A stretch of DNA of 64,000 nucleotides, taken from Mesorhizobium erdmanii USDA 3471 (lineage in GTDB: Bacteria > Pseudomonadota > Alphaproteobacteria > Rhizobiales > Rhizobiaceae). The position numbers were made by a program, and so were the translations under genes. The notes below the pieces were generated by a model. That model was not told where the DNA came from and ran no database searches. It saw nothing but the letters and a program-made list of their open reading frames with translations. The stretch is taken from NCBI RefSeq assembly GCF_000472705.1, contig NZ_KI421453.1, forward strand, positions 124,001 through 188,000. Direction: 5' to 3'. This document shows, piece by piece, positions 50,338 through 59,337 of the stretch; position 1 is the stretch's first letter, and the number at the start of each line of letters is the position of its first letter.

Positions 50338-51588
50338 TCAGAATTTCGCCATCCAGCCCTTTTGCGCGGCAGCGGCCGCCGCCTCCGGCGTTTGCTCGCC
50401 GGCAAGCATCTTCTGGGCCTGCACGTCGAACTGGGTCATCAGGTCTTCAGCCACCGGCAGGCCGGTGAACTCGTTGGCGAGATAGCCGGTCTTGAAGATT
50501 TCGAATGCCTTGCCGAAAGCCTTGTCGGAGGTCACGAAGTCAGGCTTGGCGTTGACATTGCCCGGGAAGGCGTTTGCAAGCGACACGAGCTTGGCGTTGA
50601 CCTTTTCACTCATCAGATATTGGACGAGTTTCCAGGCCTCCTCCTGGTGTTTCGAGCTAGCCGAGATACCGATGCCCCAGGAGGCATAGGGAAGGCCGCG
50701 CTTTCCGGTATAGTTGTCCACGACCGGGACCGGGATGAGGTCGAACTTCAGGTTGGGGTTGCGCTTGCGGATCAGGTTCACATGCGCGAGCGAGTCGATC
50801 ATCATGCCGACGCGGTTGTTGACGAATTCCTCGACCTTTTCCTGTTCGGTCTTGGTGGCAATACCGGGCGAGATGGTGCCGGCGTCGTTGAGCGATTTGA
50901 CGAAGGTGAGCATGTCCACCACCGGCTTGCCTTCGAGGTCGGGCTTGCCGTTCGCCATCATCGATTGGCCCGAAGCCCACACCCACGACATCAGGTCATT
51001 CTGGACGCCGCCGGGAGACTGCAGCGACAGGGGTAGCACCCAGCCATACTGGTTCTTGTCGGCATGGGTCATCTTCTTGGCGGCGTCGAGGAACTCCGCA
51101 CGGGTCGACGGCAGCTTGGTCACGCCTGCCTGGGCGGCGAGATCCAGATTCACGAAGACCGGATAGACGAAGGAAGCGACGGGAAACATCACCGCCTTGC
51201 CGTCGACCTTGATGATATCCGCGACCTGGGCTTTGTCGAACTTGCTGGCATCCATCAACGGATTCATGTCGGCCAGCGCACCCTGCGCGTTCAGATTGTT
51301 CACCCAGGCGCCATCGAGGCCGACGACGTCGCTGAGCGTTCCGGTTGCGGCGCCAACCGAGATCTGGTCTCGCGTGGTCGCATAGGGGCCGCTGACCAGC
51401 GTCACCTTGATGCCGGGGTTTGCGGCCTCGAAGTCATTCATGATTGCCCTGAGCGAGCCGGCCGGCAATTCGGGCTCCCACCATTGGGTGAATTCCAGCG
51501 TCGTGTCCGCCGCCATGGCGCTGGTTGCGCCAAGCAACCAAGCGGCCGCGGCCATTTTCAGCACCGCGGGTTTTAAACGAAACGTCAT
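50338..51588 (-). CDS. Sugar ABC transporter substrate-binding protein
   Basis: This 416-residue family-1 solute-binding protein has a Sec signal peptide: 'LKPAVLKMAAAAWLLGATS' then cleavage after 'AMAA'. The mature part has 'LEFTQWWEPELPAGSL', 'VVGLDGAWVNNLNAQGAL' and 'PYASWGIGISASSKHQEEAW', standard for CUT1 binders of mono- or oligosaccharides. ATG 51588 has a very strong GGAGGAG site. Ligand unknown; the operon's kinase and aldolase suggest a ketose or a sugar converted to one. Confidence 0.86.
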   Translation of the reverse strand: MTFRLKPAVLKMAAAAWLLGATSAMAADTTLEFTQWWEPELPAGSLRAIMNDFEAANPGIKVTLVSGPYATTRDQISVGAATGTLSDVVGLDGAWVNNLNAQGALADMNPLMDASKFDKAQVADIIKVDGKAVMFPVASFVYPVFVNLDLAAQAGVTKLPSTRAEFLDAAKKMTHADKNQYGWVLPLSLQSPGGVQNDLMSWVWASGQSMMANGKPDLEGKPVVDMLTFVKSLNDAGTISPGIATKTEQEKVEEFVNNRVGMMIDSLAHVNLIRKRNPNLKFDLIPVPVVDNYTGKRGLPYASWGIGISASSKHQEEAWKLVQYLMSEKVNAKLVSLANAFPGNVNAKPDFVTSDKAFGKAFEIFKTGYLANEFTGLPVAEDLMTQFDVQAQKMLAGEQTPEAAAAAAQKGWMAKF

Positions 51589-51698
51589 TTTCTCCTCCTT
51601 CTTTAAGATCGACCGCACAATGCCGCCGATCGTCTGGTTATTCAGAAGTCTTCTTTCGCAGGCGCCTCGCCCTCGCCTGCGGGCCTTGCCACGCTTCT

Positions 51699-52844
51699 TC
51701 AGATCGCCAAGTGCGTCTCGGGATCGAAGAAATGGAACTTGGCATCATCCACGGCCAACCGGATTTCCGAGCCGGCGCGGACGGCGCTGATCGGCTCGAA
51801 TCTCGCCACCGCGTTCGATGCCAGGCCAAAATCGTCCACCGCGTCCGGGTCGCCGGAATCCACCCGGACCGCGTCGATGTTCAGGTGGACGATCTGTTCG
51901 GAGCCGAGTTCTTCGATCGAGGTCACCTTTGCCGGTATCGTCTGATACTTGCGCCCGGATTCGAGGCTGCTGTCATAGAGATCCTCCGGCCGGATCCCGA
52001 ACACGACCTTGCGCCCGGCATACGACCGCAAGCCCGGCCTGCGCACGAAGGCTGCATCCTGCAGCCGGATGGCGAAGGCGGCGGACGTCAGGTCGTCGCC
52101 CTTCAGCGTCGCCTCGAAAAGGTTCATCGAAGGAGAGCCGATAAAGCCGGCAACGAAGGCGTTCACCGGCGATTCATACAGCCTCTTGGGTGTGTCGACC
52201 TGCTGCAGCACGCCGCCTTTCAACACCGCGACCCTGTCCCCCATCGTCATCGCTTCGATTTGGTCGTGGGTGACGTATATGGTCGTGACGCCGAGCTGCT
52301 TTTGCAGGCTGGTGATTTCGGCGCGCATTTGAACGCGCAGCTTCGCATCCAGATTGGAAAGCGGCTCGTCCATGAGAAAGGCCGCCGGCTCGCGCACCAT
52401 GGCGCGGCCCATGGCAACCCTTTGACGCTGTCCGCCTGAAAGGTTGGCGGGTTTGCTGTCCAGCAGCGACGTCAGTTGAAGGGTTTTGGCGATCTCGTCG
52501 ACGCGCTTCTTGCGCTCGGCCTTCGGCTTGCCTGCCAACCGCATCGAAAAGGCGATGTTTTCGAACACCGTCATATGCGGGTAGAGCGCATAGCTCTGAA
52601 AGACCATCGCGATGTCGCGATCCTTTGGCGGCATATCAACGACGTCGACGCCGCCGATCCGAAGGCTGCCGCTGGTGATGTCCTCCAATCCCGCGATCAT
52701 TCGCAACGCGGTGGATTTGCCGCAGCCAGACGGGCCGACGAGAATCAAGAACTCGCCATCCTCGACCGATAGGTTCAATTGATCGATCGCTCGAAAATTG
52801 TTCCCGTAGGTCTTGCAGATATTCTCAAGAACGACTTCTGCCAT
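51699..52844 (-). CDS. Sugar ABC transporter ATP-binding protein (UgpC/MalK type)
   Basis: This 381-residue ATPase has fully canonical motifs, unlike the MptD/MptE pair: 'GPSGCGKST', 'MVFQSYALYPHM', 'LSGGQRQR', 'LMDEPLSNLDAKLR' and 'YVTHDQIEAM'. A TOBE/MalK C-terminal domain follows from about residue 240 with 'VFGIRPEDLYD'. It should work as a homodimer with the two permeases downstream. GGAGGGAGG precedes ATG 52844. Confidence 0.9.
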   Translation of the reverse strand: MAEVVLENICKTYGNNFRAIDQLNLSVEDGEFLILVGPSGCGKSTALRMIAGLEDITSGSLRIGGVDVVDMPPKDRDIAMVFQSYALYPHMTVFENIAFSMRLAGKPKAERKKRVDEIAKTLQLTSLLDSKPANLSGGQRQRVAMGRAMVREPAAFLMDEPLSNLDAKLRVQMRAEITSLQKQLGVTTIYVTHDQIEAMTMGDRVAVLKGGVLQQVDTPKRLYESPVNAFVAGFIGSPSMNLFEATLKGDDLTSAAFAIRLQDAAFVRRPGLRSYAGRKVVFGIRPEDLYDSSLESGRKYQTIPAKVTSIEELGSEQIVHLNIDAVRVDSGDPDAVDDFGLASNAVARFEPISAVRAGSEIRLAVDDAKFHFFDPETHLAI

Positions 52845-52932
52845 CTTCCTCCCTCCACAAGTCCAAGCCACTGATTTTTTTAAAGTTTGTGGCCGTTTTC
52901 CCTTGCGAAATATTTCCTCGCATCGTCCTAGC

Positions 52933-53883
52933 CTATGTTCCGGTATCGAGCCGCGCATATTTCAGTTCGACCGCCGACGGAGCGTTCGCCGATGCCAGGA
53001 GTTCCGTGACCTGTTCGTCGGTCGGAAGCGCCTCGCGCCCGCCACGCCCCGTTATCGACAAAGCCGCGGCCGCGGCCGCGAATGCGACCGCGCCCGCGGT
53101 GTCGGCTCCGCGCGTCAATGCATGGGCATAGGCGCCATGAAAACAGTCGCCGGCGCCGGTCGAGTCGACGACGGCAACCCGGTGGGGAGGCAAGTGCCAA
53201 AGCCCTGTTTCGTCGCGCCCGCGATAATAGACACCCCTGCCGCCATCCGTCAGAACCACGGCGGACCGCGACGGCAACCACAAGGCGTCGAGCATCTCAG
53301 CGGGCGATCTCCGGCCCGTGGCGGCCTGGGCAAAGCCCAGGGGAAGTATGAGATGATCGCAGAGCGCGATCAGTTTCTCGGTGGCCGGCCCGCCGCTCCA
53401 TTCGATATCGCCGAGGATCGCAAGGCCGAGATCGCGAGCCCGAGCCACGACATCCAGCGACCGGATCGCGTAACTGTCGACGACCAGCACGGTCGCGCGG
53501 CTGAGGACCTCGTCCGGAAAGTCCGGCGCGGTGCCCAGCATCGCTTCGTCGTCATACGCGATGAACCGCTCTCCATCCGAGCCGACGGTGATCCGTGAGC
53601 GCACCGGGCGCGCGCGCGGATGGCGCGGCGCGAACGCAGTTTCAACGCCGCTGGTAATGAGATCGCACAGCACGGCGTCGTCCGCGGCACTGGCCAGCCA
53701 TCCGACGAACCCAGCGGTTCCACCCAGCCGCGCGACGGCGGCAAGCGCCGTCGCGACGTTGCCGCCAAAAGCCTGGGCACTTTGCAGAACCTTCCCCTTG
53801 CCCGCCGACAACGGCTGATCGACATAGACGATGTCGTCGATCGCGATAGCGCCGAAGCCGAGGATTGAGGGGACGGTGGGCAT
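52933..53883 (-). CDS. PfkB-family sugar kinase
   Basis: This 316-residue ribokinase-like enzyme has 'FGAIAIDDIVYVDQPL' at the start, the substrate loop 'AFGGNVATALAAVARLG' and the C-terminal catalytic 'DSTGAGDCFHGAYAHAL' with the base aspartate. The N-terminal region recalls sulfofructose/fructose kinases more than ribokinase. It sits three bases from a class I aldolase gene; together they would phosphorylate an imported ketose and split it. The specific sugar cannot be read from sequence. Confidence 0.82.
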   Translation of the reverse strand: MPTVPSILGFGAIAIDDIVYVDQPLSAGKGKVLQSAQAFGGNVATALAAVARLGGTAGFVGWLASAADDAVLCDLITSGVETAFAPRHPRARPVRSRITVGSDGERFIAYDDEAMLGTAPDFPDEVLSRATVLVVDSYAIRSLDVVARARDLGLAILGDIEWSGGPATEKLIALCDHLILPLGFAQAATGRRSPAEMLDALWLPSRSAVVLTDGGRGVYYRGRDETGLWHLPPHRVAVVDSTGAGDCFHGAYAHALTRGADTAGAVAFAAAAAALSITGRGGREALPTDEQVTELLASANAPSAVELKYARLDTGT

Positions 53884-53886
53884 CGT

Positions 53887-54687
53887 TCAGGCACCCGCCT
53901 TCGCCAGGGCGTCCTGCGCCGAAAGGCCGTCATGGATGACACCCCGAAAGGCAAGCGCTGCCTTCTGCGGATCGCCATGCCCCCAGAGATTGCGGCCGAC
54001 CACGGCGCCGCGGGCGCCGGCGCGAATGGCATCCGCCGTCTGCTGAAGGGCGCCGAGCAGCGTATCGGTCTTCGGACCCCCCGCGATAACAACCGGCACC
54101 GGGCAGGTGCGGACGGTCTCTCGGAACGACTCAAAATCGCCCGTGTAGCCAATCTTGATCACGTCGACGCCGGACTCGTAGCCGATGCGCGCCGCATAGG
54201 CGATCTCGTCGGGGGTGAAGACGATTTTTGCTCCGTCGGTGAAATCGCGAGGGTAGATATGCGCCACGACAGGCATGCCGTAGCGGGCCGCCGCATTCAC
54301 CGAATCGGTCAGCCACCGTATGTACTTGCCCTCGGTCGCGCCGCGCACCGGAATGGCCACGGCCAACGCATCGGCCCCCGCGCGCACTGCGTCCTCGGGC
54401 GTTGCTATCAGTTCACTGATGCGATCGTCAGGGGTGAAGCAGCCCGCCTGGATCACCAGAGAGGCTTTACCCGCGTATTGCGGCCATAGATGGCGCGCCG
54501 TGCCAGGCTGGATGCTGACGTAGTCGGGCTTGCCCGCCATGACCCGCGCCAGCGCGCCCGGCAGGTCGGCAAGCCCTCCTTTGCGGACATCGCCATAGCC
54601 GACAAAATGGTCGACCGCGCCGCCAAAAAGGTTTCCCGATGGATGCGAAAAGAGGCGCGCCAAGCGCACCTTGGTTCCTAGGCTCAT
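53887..54687 (-). CDS. Class I aldolase of the FbaB/LsrF type
   Basis: This 266-residue TIM barrel of COG1830 has 'GGAVDHFVGYG' at the phosphate-side start, and the likely Schiff-base lysine in 'GVDVIKIGYTGDFE' (K178), then 'VVIAGGPKTDTLLGAL' and 'GAVVGRNLWGH' phosphate loops. It would cleave a ketose phosphate to dihydroxyacetone phosphate and an aldehyde, or transfer an acetyl group like LsrF. It is the first gene of the leftward operon, starting opposite the DeoR regulator. Spacing from GGAG to the ATG is slightly long. Confidence 0.8.
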   Translation of the reverse strand: MSLGTKVRLARLFSHPSGNLFGGAVDHFVGYGDVRKGGLADLPGALARVMAGKPDYVSIQPGTARHLWPQYAGKASLVIQAGCFTPDDRISELIATPEDAVRAGADALAVAIPVRGATEGKYIRWLTDSVNAAARYGMPVVAHIYPRDFTDGAKIVFTPDEIAYAARIGYESGVDVIKIGYTGDFESFRETVRTCPVPVVIAGGPKTDTLLGALQQTADAIRAGARGAVVGRNLWGHGDPQKAALAFRGVIHDGLSAQDALAKAGA

Positions 54688-54736
54688 GAGTACAGAATTC
54701 TCCAATGGTTTAGTTCCGAAACCCTGAACCCAGTTT

Positions 54737-54779
54737 TTTCGAAAGAAACAAGAAAAGCAATCTTTCGAAAGCTTTCGAA
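54737..54779. promoter_or_regulatory. Cluster of TTTCGAAA operator-like sites
   Basis: Three copies lie in the divergent gap between the aldolase and deoR genes: TTTCGAAA at 54737-54744 and 54763-54770, and TTTCGAA at 54773-54779. A fourth is at 55805-55812 before the Gfo/Idh gene. The adjacent DeoR-type protein is the natural candidate binder. Confidence 0.6.
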
Positions 54780-54849
54780 TTTGCATATTTTTGGTAGAGT
54801 GAACCGAGGCCAGAGCGAGTGTCTGGCGCATGGAGGCAAGGACAGGGCA

Positions 54850-55611
54850 ATGTTGTCGGAGCAGAGACGCCAGGCGATCCTGGGTGAGGTGCAACGCAGC
54901 GGGCAGGTTCGCACGAAGGACCTGTCCGACGATTTTGACGTGTCGGAAGTCACGGTGCGCTCCGACCTCGAGATTCTGGACCGCAAGGGGCTTTTGACCA
55001 AGACCCGTGGCGGGGCGGTGACCCGGACCACCGATTCGACCACCGCCGCGTTCGCCCGGCGGATGCAAACGAACCTCGATGCAAAGAAGCGCATCGCCCG
55101 GGCAGCGGTCGAGCTGTTCGAGGACAACCAATCGGTCATCTTCGACGGCGGCTCGACATTGATGCAGGTTGCCATGCTGTTACCGCCGCTCAACAATGTC
55201 GTGGTCGCGGCCACGGCGATGAATATCGTGCAGCATCTGATGCATCGGCCCGGGCTCGACGTTCACATGATCGGCGGCCGCGTCTATCCGGACACGGTGA
55301 GCACGCTGATCACCGACGCCGATACGGCTCTCGGCGGCCTGGTAGCGCATCAGGTTTTTGTTGGAGCGCATGCGATCGACTCGTCGCTGGATGTGGTCGA
55401 CGTGAACGAAGACATGGCGCGAACGAAGCGGAACCTCGTTCGCATGGCCCGGCGCGTTGTCCTCCTCGCCGATTCGAGCAAATGGGGTGTCAGCGGCACC
55501 TCCAAGGCATTTTCCCTGTCGGGCGTCGATGTGGTGATCACCGACGATGGCCTGCCCGATCCAATTCGCACCCAGCTTGAGAGGACCCGAGCCAAGGTGA
55601 TCTATGCCTGA
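54850..55611 (+). CDS. DeoR-family transcriptional regulator of the sugar operon
   Basis: This 253-residue repressor has the N-terminal helix-turn-helix 'TKDLSDDFDVSEVTVRSDLE' and the DeoR C domain with 'SVIFDGGSTLMQVAMLL', 'MIGGRVYPDTVSTL' and 'VLLADSSKWGVSGT'. It is transcribed away from the 12-gene sugar operon, with TTTCGAAA repeats between them, so it likely controls that operon and itself. The inducer would be a sugar phosphate. ATG 54850 has AAGGACAGGG upstream. Confidence 0.85.
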   Translation: MLSEQRRQAILGEVQRSGQVRTKDLSDDFDVSEVTVRSDLEILDRKGLLTKTRGGAVTRTTDSTTAAFARRMQTNLDAKKRIARAAVELFEDNQSVIFDGGSTLMQVAMLLPPLNNVVVAATAMNIVQHLMHRPGLDVHMIGGRVYPDTVSTLITDADTALGGLVAHQVFVGAHAIDSSLDVVDVNEDMARTKRNLVRMARRVVLLADSSKWGVSGTSKAFSLSGVDVVITDDGLPDPIRTQLERTRAKVIYA

Positions 55612-55873
55612 TGCCGTAGCGGCCCCTGACTCAACGGGAAGATCCAATGCATGCATGAACGACGGGCTTGGTATCGGCGCCCGGCCGTTTTTCATGTCCG
55701 GCATTTTTTCCTCCCAAGGCTGGCATTCTTCCGATGCCGCCAGCGTTTTCGCATGTTGCATAAAAATTTTACGCGCGTCAATATTTAAAATGTTGTATAG
55801 CGCTTTTCGAAAGTGATCCGCTTCCGCGGCAGGGAGCGGGCAAACGACGACACACTGGGAGGTAAGGCAGGAA
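55612..55873. promoter_or_regulatory. Upstream region of the second Gfo/Idh gene
   Basis: This 262-bp gap has no gene. Near its end is an AT-rich stretch (55757-55800) with GCGCGTCAATATTTAAA, sharing GCGCGTCAA with the LacI-side dyad at 59222, and one TTTCGAAA (55805-55812). It therefore may be read by both the DeoR and the LacI regulators. Confidence 0.4.
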
Positions 55874-57022
55874 ATGCAGGCCAAATCAAAAGCCAAGCTT
55901 GGCATCGGCGTCATCGGCTGCGGCAACATCTCGATGACCTATCTGCGCAATGCCGCGCTCTTCGGCGGCATCGAACTGCGCGCCTGCGCCGATATCTCCG
56001 CCGACATGGCGGCATTGCGGGCAAAGGAATATGGCATCCGGGCGCTCGGTGTCGATGCGCTGCTCGCCGACCCCGAGATCGATCTCGTCCTCAACCTGAC
56101 CATTCCGGCGGCGCATTTCGACATTTCGTTTTCAGCCCTTTCGGCCGGAAAACATGTCTTCACCGAAAAGCCGCTGGCGACGTCGGCCAGTGACGGGCGC
56201 CGGCTGGTGGCGGAGGCGGCCAAGCGCGGCGTGCTGCTCGGCTCGGCGCCGGATACGTTCCTCGGCGCCGCCGGACGCCGCGCGCGCCGCTTGATGGACG
56301 AGGGCGCGATCGGCCGCCCGGTCACCGGCACCGCCTTCATGATGGGACGCGGCATGGAGCACTGGCACCCCAATCCGCAATTCTACTACCAGCCGGGCGG
56401 CGGCCCGGTGTTCGACATGGGACCCTATTACCTGACCATGCTGGTCAACCTGCTTGGCCCCGTTGCCCGCGTCATGGCGATGGCGACGAAGGGACAGGAG
56501 GAACGGCTGATATCGGCCGAGGGGCCATTCAAGAACACGACGTTCAAGGTCGGCACGCCGACCAACGTACTGTCGCTGCTCGAATTCCGCTCCGGCGCCA
56601 CCGTGACCTTCGGCGCCTCGTGGGATGTCTTCAAGCATTCCAACCACCCGATTGAACTGCATGGCACGGAGGGTTCGCTGCGCCTGCCCGATCCCGACAC
56701 GTTCGGCGGCACCGTCTCGCTGTCGGAACGCGGCGCCGACTGGAAGGATTTTGCCAGCGAAGGCGAACTTTACGGTGCCCGCAATTGGCCCTATGCGGCG
56801 CCCGACCGCGCCAATTACCGCATGCTCGGAGTCGCCGATCTGGTGCGCTCGCTGAAGACAGGGGGAACGCCCCGCGCGTCCGGCACTCTGGCGCTGCATG
56901 TGCTGGAGATCATGGAGGCGATCCTGCATTCCGGCGAAACGAAAAGCTCGGTCGCCATTGCCGGCGATGTCGTCCAACCGGCGCTGCTGACCGAGGACGA
57001 GGCACGCAGTCTTCTCGCTTAG
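55874..57022 (+). CDS. Gfo/Idh/MocA-family oxidoreductase
   Basis: This 382-residue dehydrogenase has 'GVIGCGNISMTYLRNA' (Rossmann), 'HVFTEKPLATSASDG' with the conserved Lys-Pro, and the C-terminal 'YYQPGGGPVFDMGPYYLTM' typical of glycoside/trehalose-type 3-dehydrogenases and related enzymes. It is preceded by GGGAGGTAAGG. It has only limited similarity to the one at 46497, so the two are not recent duplicates. A TTTCGAAA site upstream suggests shared control with the sugar operon. Confidence 0.8.
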   Translation: MQAKSKAKLGIGVIGCGNISMTYLRNAALFGGIELRACADISADMAALRAKEYGIRALGVDALLADPEIDLVLNLTIPAAHFDISFSALSAGKHVFTEKPLATSASDGRRLVAEAAKRGVLLGSAPDTFLGAAGRRARRLMDEGAIGRPVTGTAFMMGRGMEHWHPNPQFYYQPGGGPVFDMGPYYLTMLVNLLGPVARVMAMATKGQEERLISAEGPFKNTTFKVGTPTNVLSLLEFRSGATVTFGASWDVFKHSNHPIELHGTEGSLRLPDPDTFGGTVSLSERGADWKDFASEGELYGARNWPYAAPDRANYRMLGVADLVRSLKTGGTPRASGTLALHVLEIMEAILHSGETKSSVAIAGDVVQPALLTEDEARSLLA

Positions 57023-57039
57023 GCATTCTTTGTTTTCAC

Positions 57040-57083
57040 GCAATTCCGGACGGAAAACCGCTGGACACTTTTCCTGGAATTGC
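57040..57083. repeat. RIME-like palindromic repeat, copy 2
   Basis: GCAATTCC (57040-57047) and GGAATTGC (57076-57083) enclose the shared core AAAACCGCT..CACTTTT. It lies just after the Gfo/Idh stop and before the esterase. Confidence 0.75.
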
Positions 57084-57100
57084 TTTTGGCGGAGATAGTA

Positions 57101-58051
57101 ATGACGCTCGATCCGGATGCGCTGCGCGTGCTTGAAATCGGCCGCGCGGCCGGCGGCGAGCCGTTCGAGAACGGCAGCGTGGCCGCGGCGCGGGCCGCCT
57201 ACGACGCTTCTTTTCCGACACAGCAGGGCGAGCACGAGCCGGTGGCAGCGACCTCGCAACAGGCGATCGACGGGCCGAATGGCCCGATTACGATCCGCAT
57301 CCACCGCGGCACCGGCGCGCCACGGACCGGAGCGCGCGCCGTGCTCTATCTGCATGGCGGCGGCTGGGTCATCGGCAGTCTCAACTCACATGACGAGATC
57401 TGCCGCTGGCTGGCCAATCTGTGCAACGCCGTCGTCGTCTGCCCCGATTACCGGCTGGCGCCGGAGCACAAGTTTCCGGCAGGGCTCGAGGATTGCACGG
57501 CGGCGCTCCGCTTAATGGCCGAGAACGCCGGCGAACTGGGCATCGACCCGGCCCGCATCGCCGTCGCCGGCGACAGCGCCGGCGGCAACCTAGCCGCCGT
57601 TCTGGCGTTGCTCGCCCGAGACGGGCAGGCACCGCCGCTTGCCGCACAGATCCTGATTTATCCCAACACCGATGCCCGCCAGACGGCGGACAGCTATCGG
57701 CGGTTCGGCGATGGCTTCGGGCTCACCGCCGCCACCATGGCCTGGTTCCGCGACCACTATGTGCGAACCCCCGCCGACATGGCGGACTGGCGCGTCTCGC
57801 CGCTGCTGGCGCCGAGCCTGGCCGGCGTGGCGTCTGCGTTCGTGGTGATCGCCGGCCACGACATTCTTGCCGACGAAGGCACGGCCTATGCCGAGCGCCT
57901 GCAAGCCGACGGCGTGCCGCTGGTGCTGCGCCACTGGCCGGGCCAGATCCACGGCTTCGTGTCGATGGGCCGCCACATATTGGCCGCGCGGCAGGCGGTG
58001 AGCGAGGCAGCGGCGTGGCTGCGACCGCGGACGCGCGCTCAGGCCGACTGA
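57101..58051 (+). CDS. Alpha/beta hydrolase of the hormone-sensitive-lipase family
   Basis: This 316-residue esterase has the family oxyanion motif 'LYLHGGGWVIGS', the nucleophile 'AVAGDSAGGNLAAV', and a late 'GHDILADEGTAYA' aspartate and 'GQIHGFVSMG' histidine, completing the triad. No signal peptide is seen. Such enzymes hydrolyse short acyl esters, possibly deacetylating sugars in this context. ATG 57101 has GGCGGAG upstream. It converges with the LacI gene and overlaps it by 13 bases. Confidence 0.82.
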   Translation: MTLDPDALRVLEIGRAAGGEPFENGSVAAARAAYDASFPTQQGEHEPVAATSQQAIDGPNGPITIRIHRGTGAPRTGARAVLYLHGGGWVIGSLNSHDEICRWLANLCNAVVVCPDYRLAPEHKFPAGLEDCTAALRLMAENAGELGIDPARIAVAGDSAGGNLAAVLALLARDGQAPPLAAQILIYPNTDARQTADSYRRFGDGFGLTAATMAWFRDHYVRTPADMADWRVSPLLAPSLAGVASAFVVIAGHDILADEGTAYAERLQADGVPLVLRHWPGQIHGFVSMGRHILAARQAVSEAAAWLRPRTRAQAD

Positions 58052-59073
58052 CGCATCACCAGCGTCGCGCCGAGCTTGACGTTGCGCGCCAGCCCCTGGC
58101 CGGGCGGATCGGCCTCGTCCAGCAAGGCCAGCAATATCTCGACGCTGCGGCCGGCCATGGCGGCGAAATCCTGCGCCATGGTGGTCAGCGCCGGACAGGT
58201 GTAGCGGCTCAGCGGATGATCGTCATGGGCAGCGACACGGAAGTCGCAATCGGCGCGGCGGCCGATCTTCAGCCCGCGCGAGAAGGCGGCGGCCATGACG
58301 CCGAAGGCGAGACGGTCGTTGGCGCACAGCAGCGTGCGCGCCGGCAGGCCATCTCGCTCGAGCGTCCTGTCCATCCACTCATAGCCGATGCGCTCGAAGT
58401 CCCAGCTGTAGTCACCCGCCGCCTTGAGCACGACGGGTCCCAGGCCGGCTGCCTGCATCGTGTCGATATAGCTCTGCAGACGCTCGCCGGAATTGTGATT
58501 GACATGCGGAATGTCGACATAGACCGGCGGTTCGCCGGACCGGCAGAGATAATCGACGATGGTCGACGTGCTCTGATGGTTGTCGTTGCCGACGAAAGGC
58601 GTGTCGCCTTCGATGTAGGTGTCGAAATAGACGATCGGAATGTCCTCGCTCATCCGCTCGAAGACACCGGGTTCGGAAACCGACCCCAAGGGAGCGACGA
58701 TGGCGCCGGCGACCTTCAGCGACATCAGCGTCCTGACCGATTCCGCCTCCAGTTTCGGCGAACCGTGCGAGGAGATGACGATCGGCCAGAAACCCTCGTC
58801 GCGGCAGCGCAGTTCGATGCGGCTGACCATTTCGGCATAGAACGGATCGGCGATCGTCGGCACCACGATGCCGACGTTGCGGGTGCGTTTGCGGTTGAGA
58901 TTGCGCGCGAAAACGTTGGGCTGATAGTCCGAGGAGCGCAGTGCCGCCTCGATGCGTGCCCGCGTCGCCGGCTTCACGCTCGCCGGATCGTCGAAGTACT
59001 TCGACAGGGTCGGCCGCGATACGCCGGACGCTTTGGCGAAATCATCCATCGTGCGGTGGGTCTTCTCCGCCAT
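58039..59073 (-). CDS. LacI-family transcriptional regulator
   Basis: This 344-residue regulator has the N-terminal LacI helix-turn-helix 'TMDDFAKASGVSRPTLSKYF' with the minor-groove hinge 'FARNLNRKRTRNVGIVVP', then a periplasmic-binding-protein fold. ATG 59073 gives a normal short lead before the helix-turn-helix; an in-frame ATG at 59160 would add about 29 atypical residues. It faces the tagatose-kinase-like gene and gatZ, with dyads in the gap, so it likely represses them. Confidence 0.85.
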   Translation of the reverse strand: MAEKTHRTMDDFAKASGVSRPTLSKYFDDPASVKPATRARIEAALRSSDYQPNVFARNLNRKRTRNVGIVVPTIADPFYAEMVSRIELRCRDEGFWPIVISSHGSPKLEAESVRTLMSLKVAGAIVAPLGSVSEPGVFERMSEDIPIVYFDTYIEGDTPFVGNDNHQSTSTIVDYLCRSGEPPVYVDIPHVNHNSGERLQSYIDTMQAAGLGPVVLKAAGDYSWDFERIGYEWMDRTLERDGLPARTLLCANDRLAFGVMAAAFSRGLKIGRRADCDFRVAAHDDHPLSRYTCPALTTMAQDFAAMAGRSVEILLALLDEADPPGQGLARNVKLGATLVMRQSA

Positions 59074-59163
59074 CGATATGTCCAGCCCCTTTGCACGCGC
59101 CGCCCGCCACTTTCCGGCCGGGCCAGAATCAGTCTTGCGACCGTTGCCGTGAGGCAGCATTGC

Positions 59164-59243
59164 TTGACCGAACTTATTCAGTCAAATTTTCCTGTTTCCA
59201 ATACAAACTCGGAACCATTGCGCGCGTCAAATTATTTATTGAC
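59164..59243. promoter_or_regulatory. LacI-type operators and promoter of the tagatose genes
   Basis: Dyad 1 is TTGAC (59164-59168) with GTCAA (59181-59185). Dyad 2 is GCGTCAA-ATTATTTA-TTGACGC (59222-59243). The right arm of dyad 2 contains a TTGACG -35 (59237-59242), with TAGGCT 17 bases on (59260-59265), so a repressor bound there would block rightward transcription. Confidence 0.55.
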
Positions 59244-59337
59244 GCTCCTAAATCAGCAACCTAGGCTTTACGCCTGCACGGATATGGAGAAAAGGCCCCG
59301 GCAACCGGGCGCCAACCATCCAGCAAATGGTGAGGAT

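Noticed and set aside
51699..52844. Degenerate ATPase in the second CUT1 importer
   Set aside because: All motifs (Walker A, Q-loop, signature, Walker B, switch histidine) are canonical, so the asymmetry applies only to MptD/MptE.
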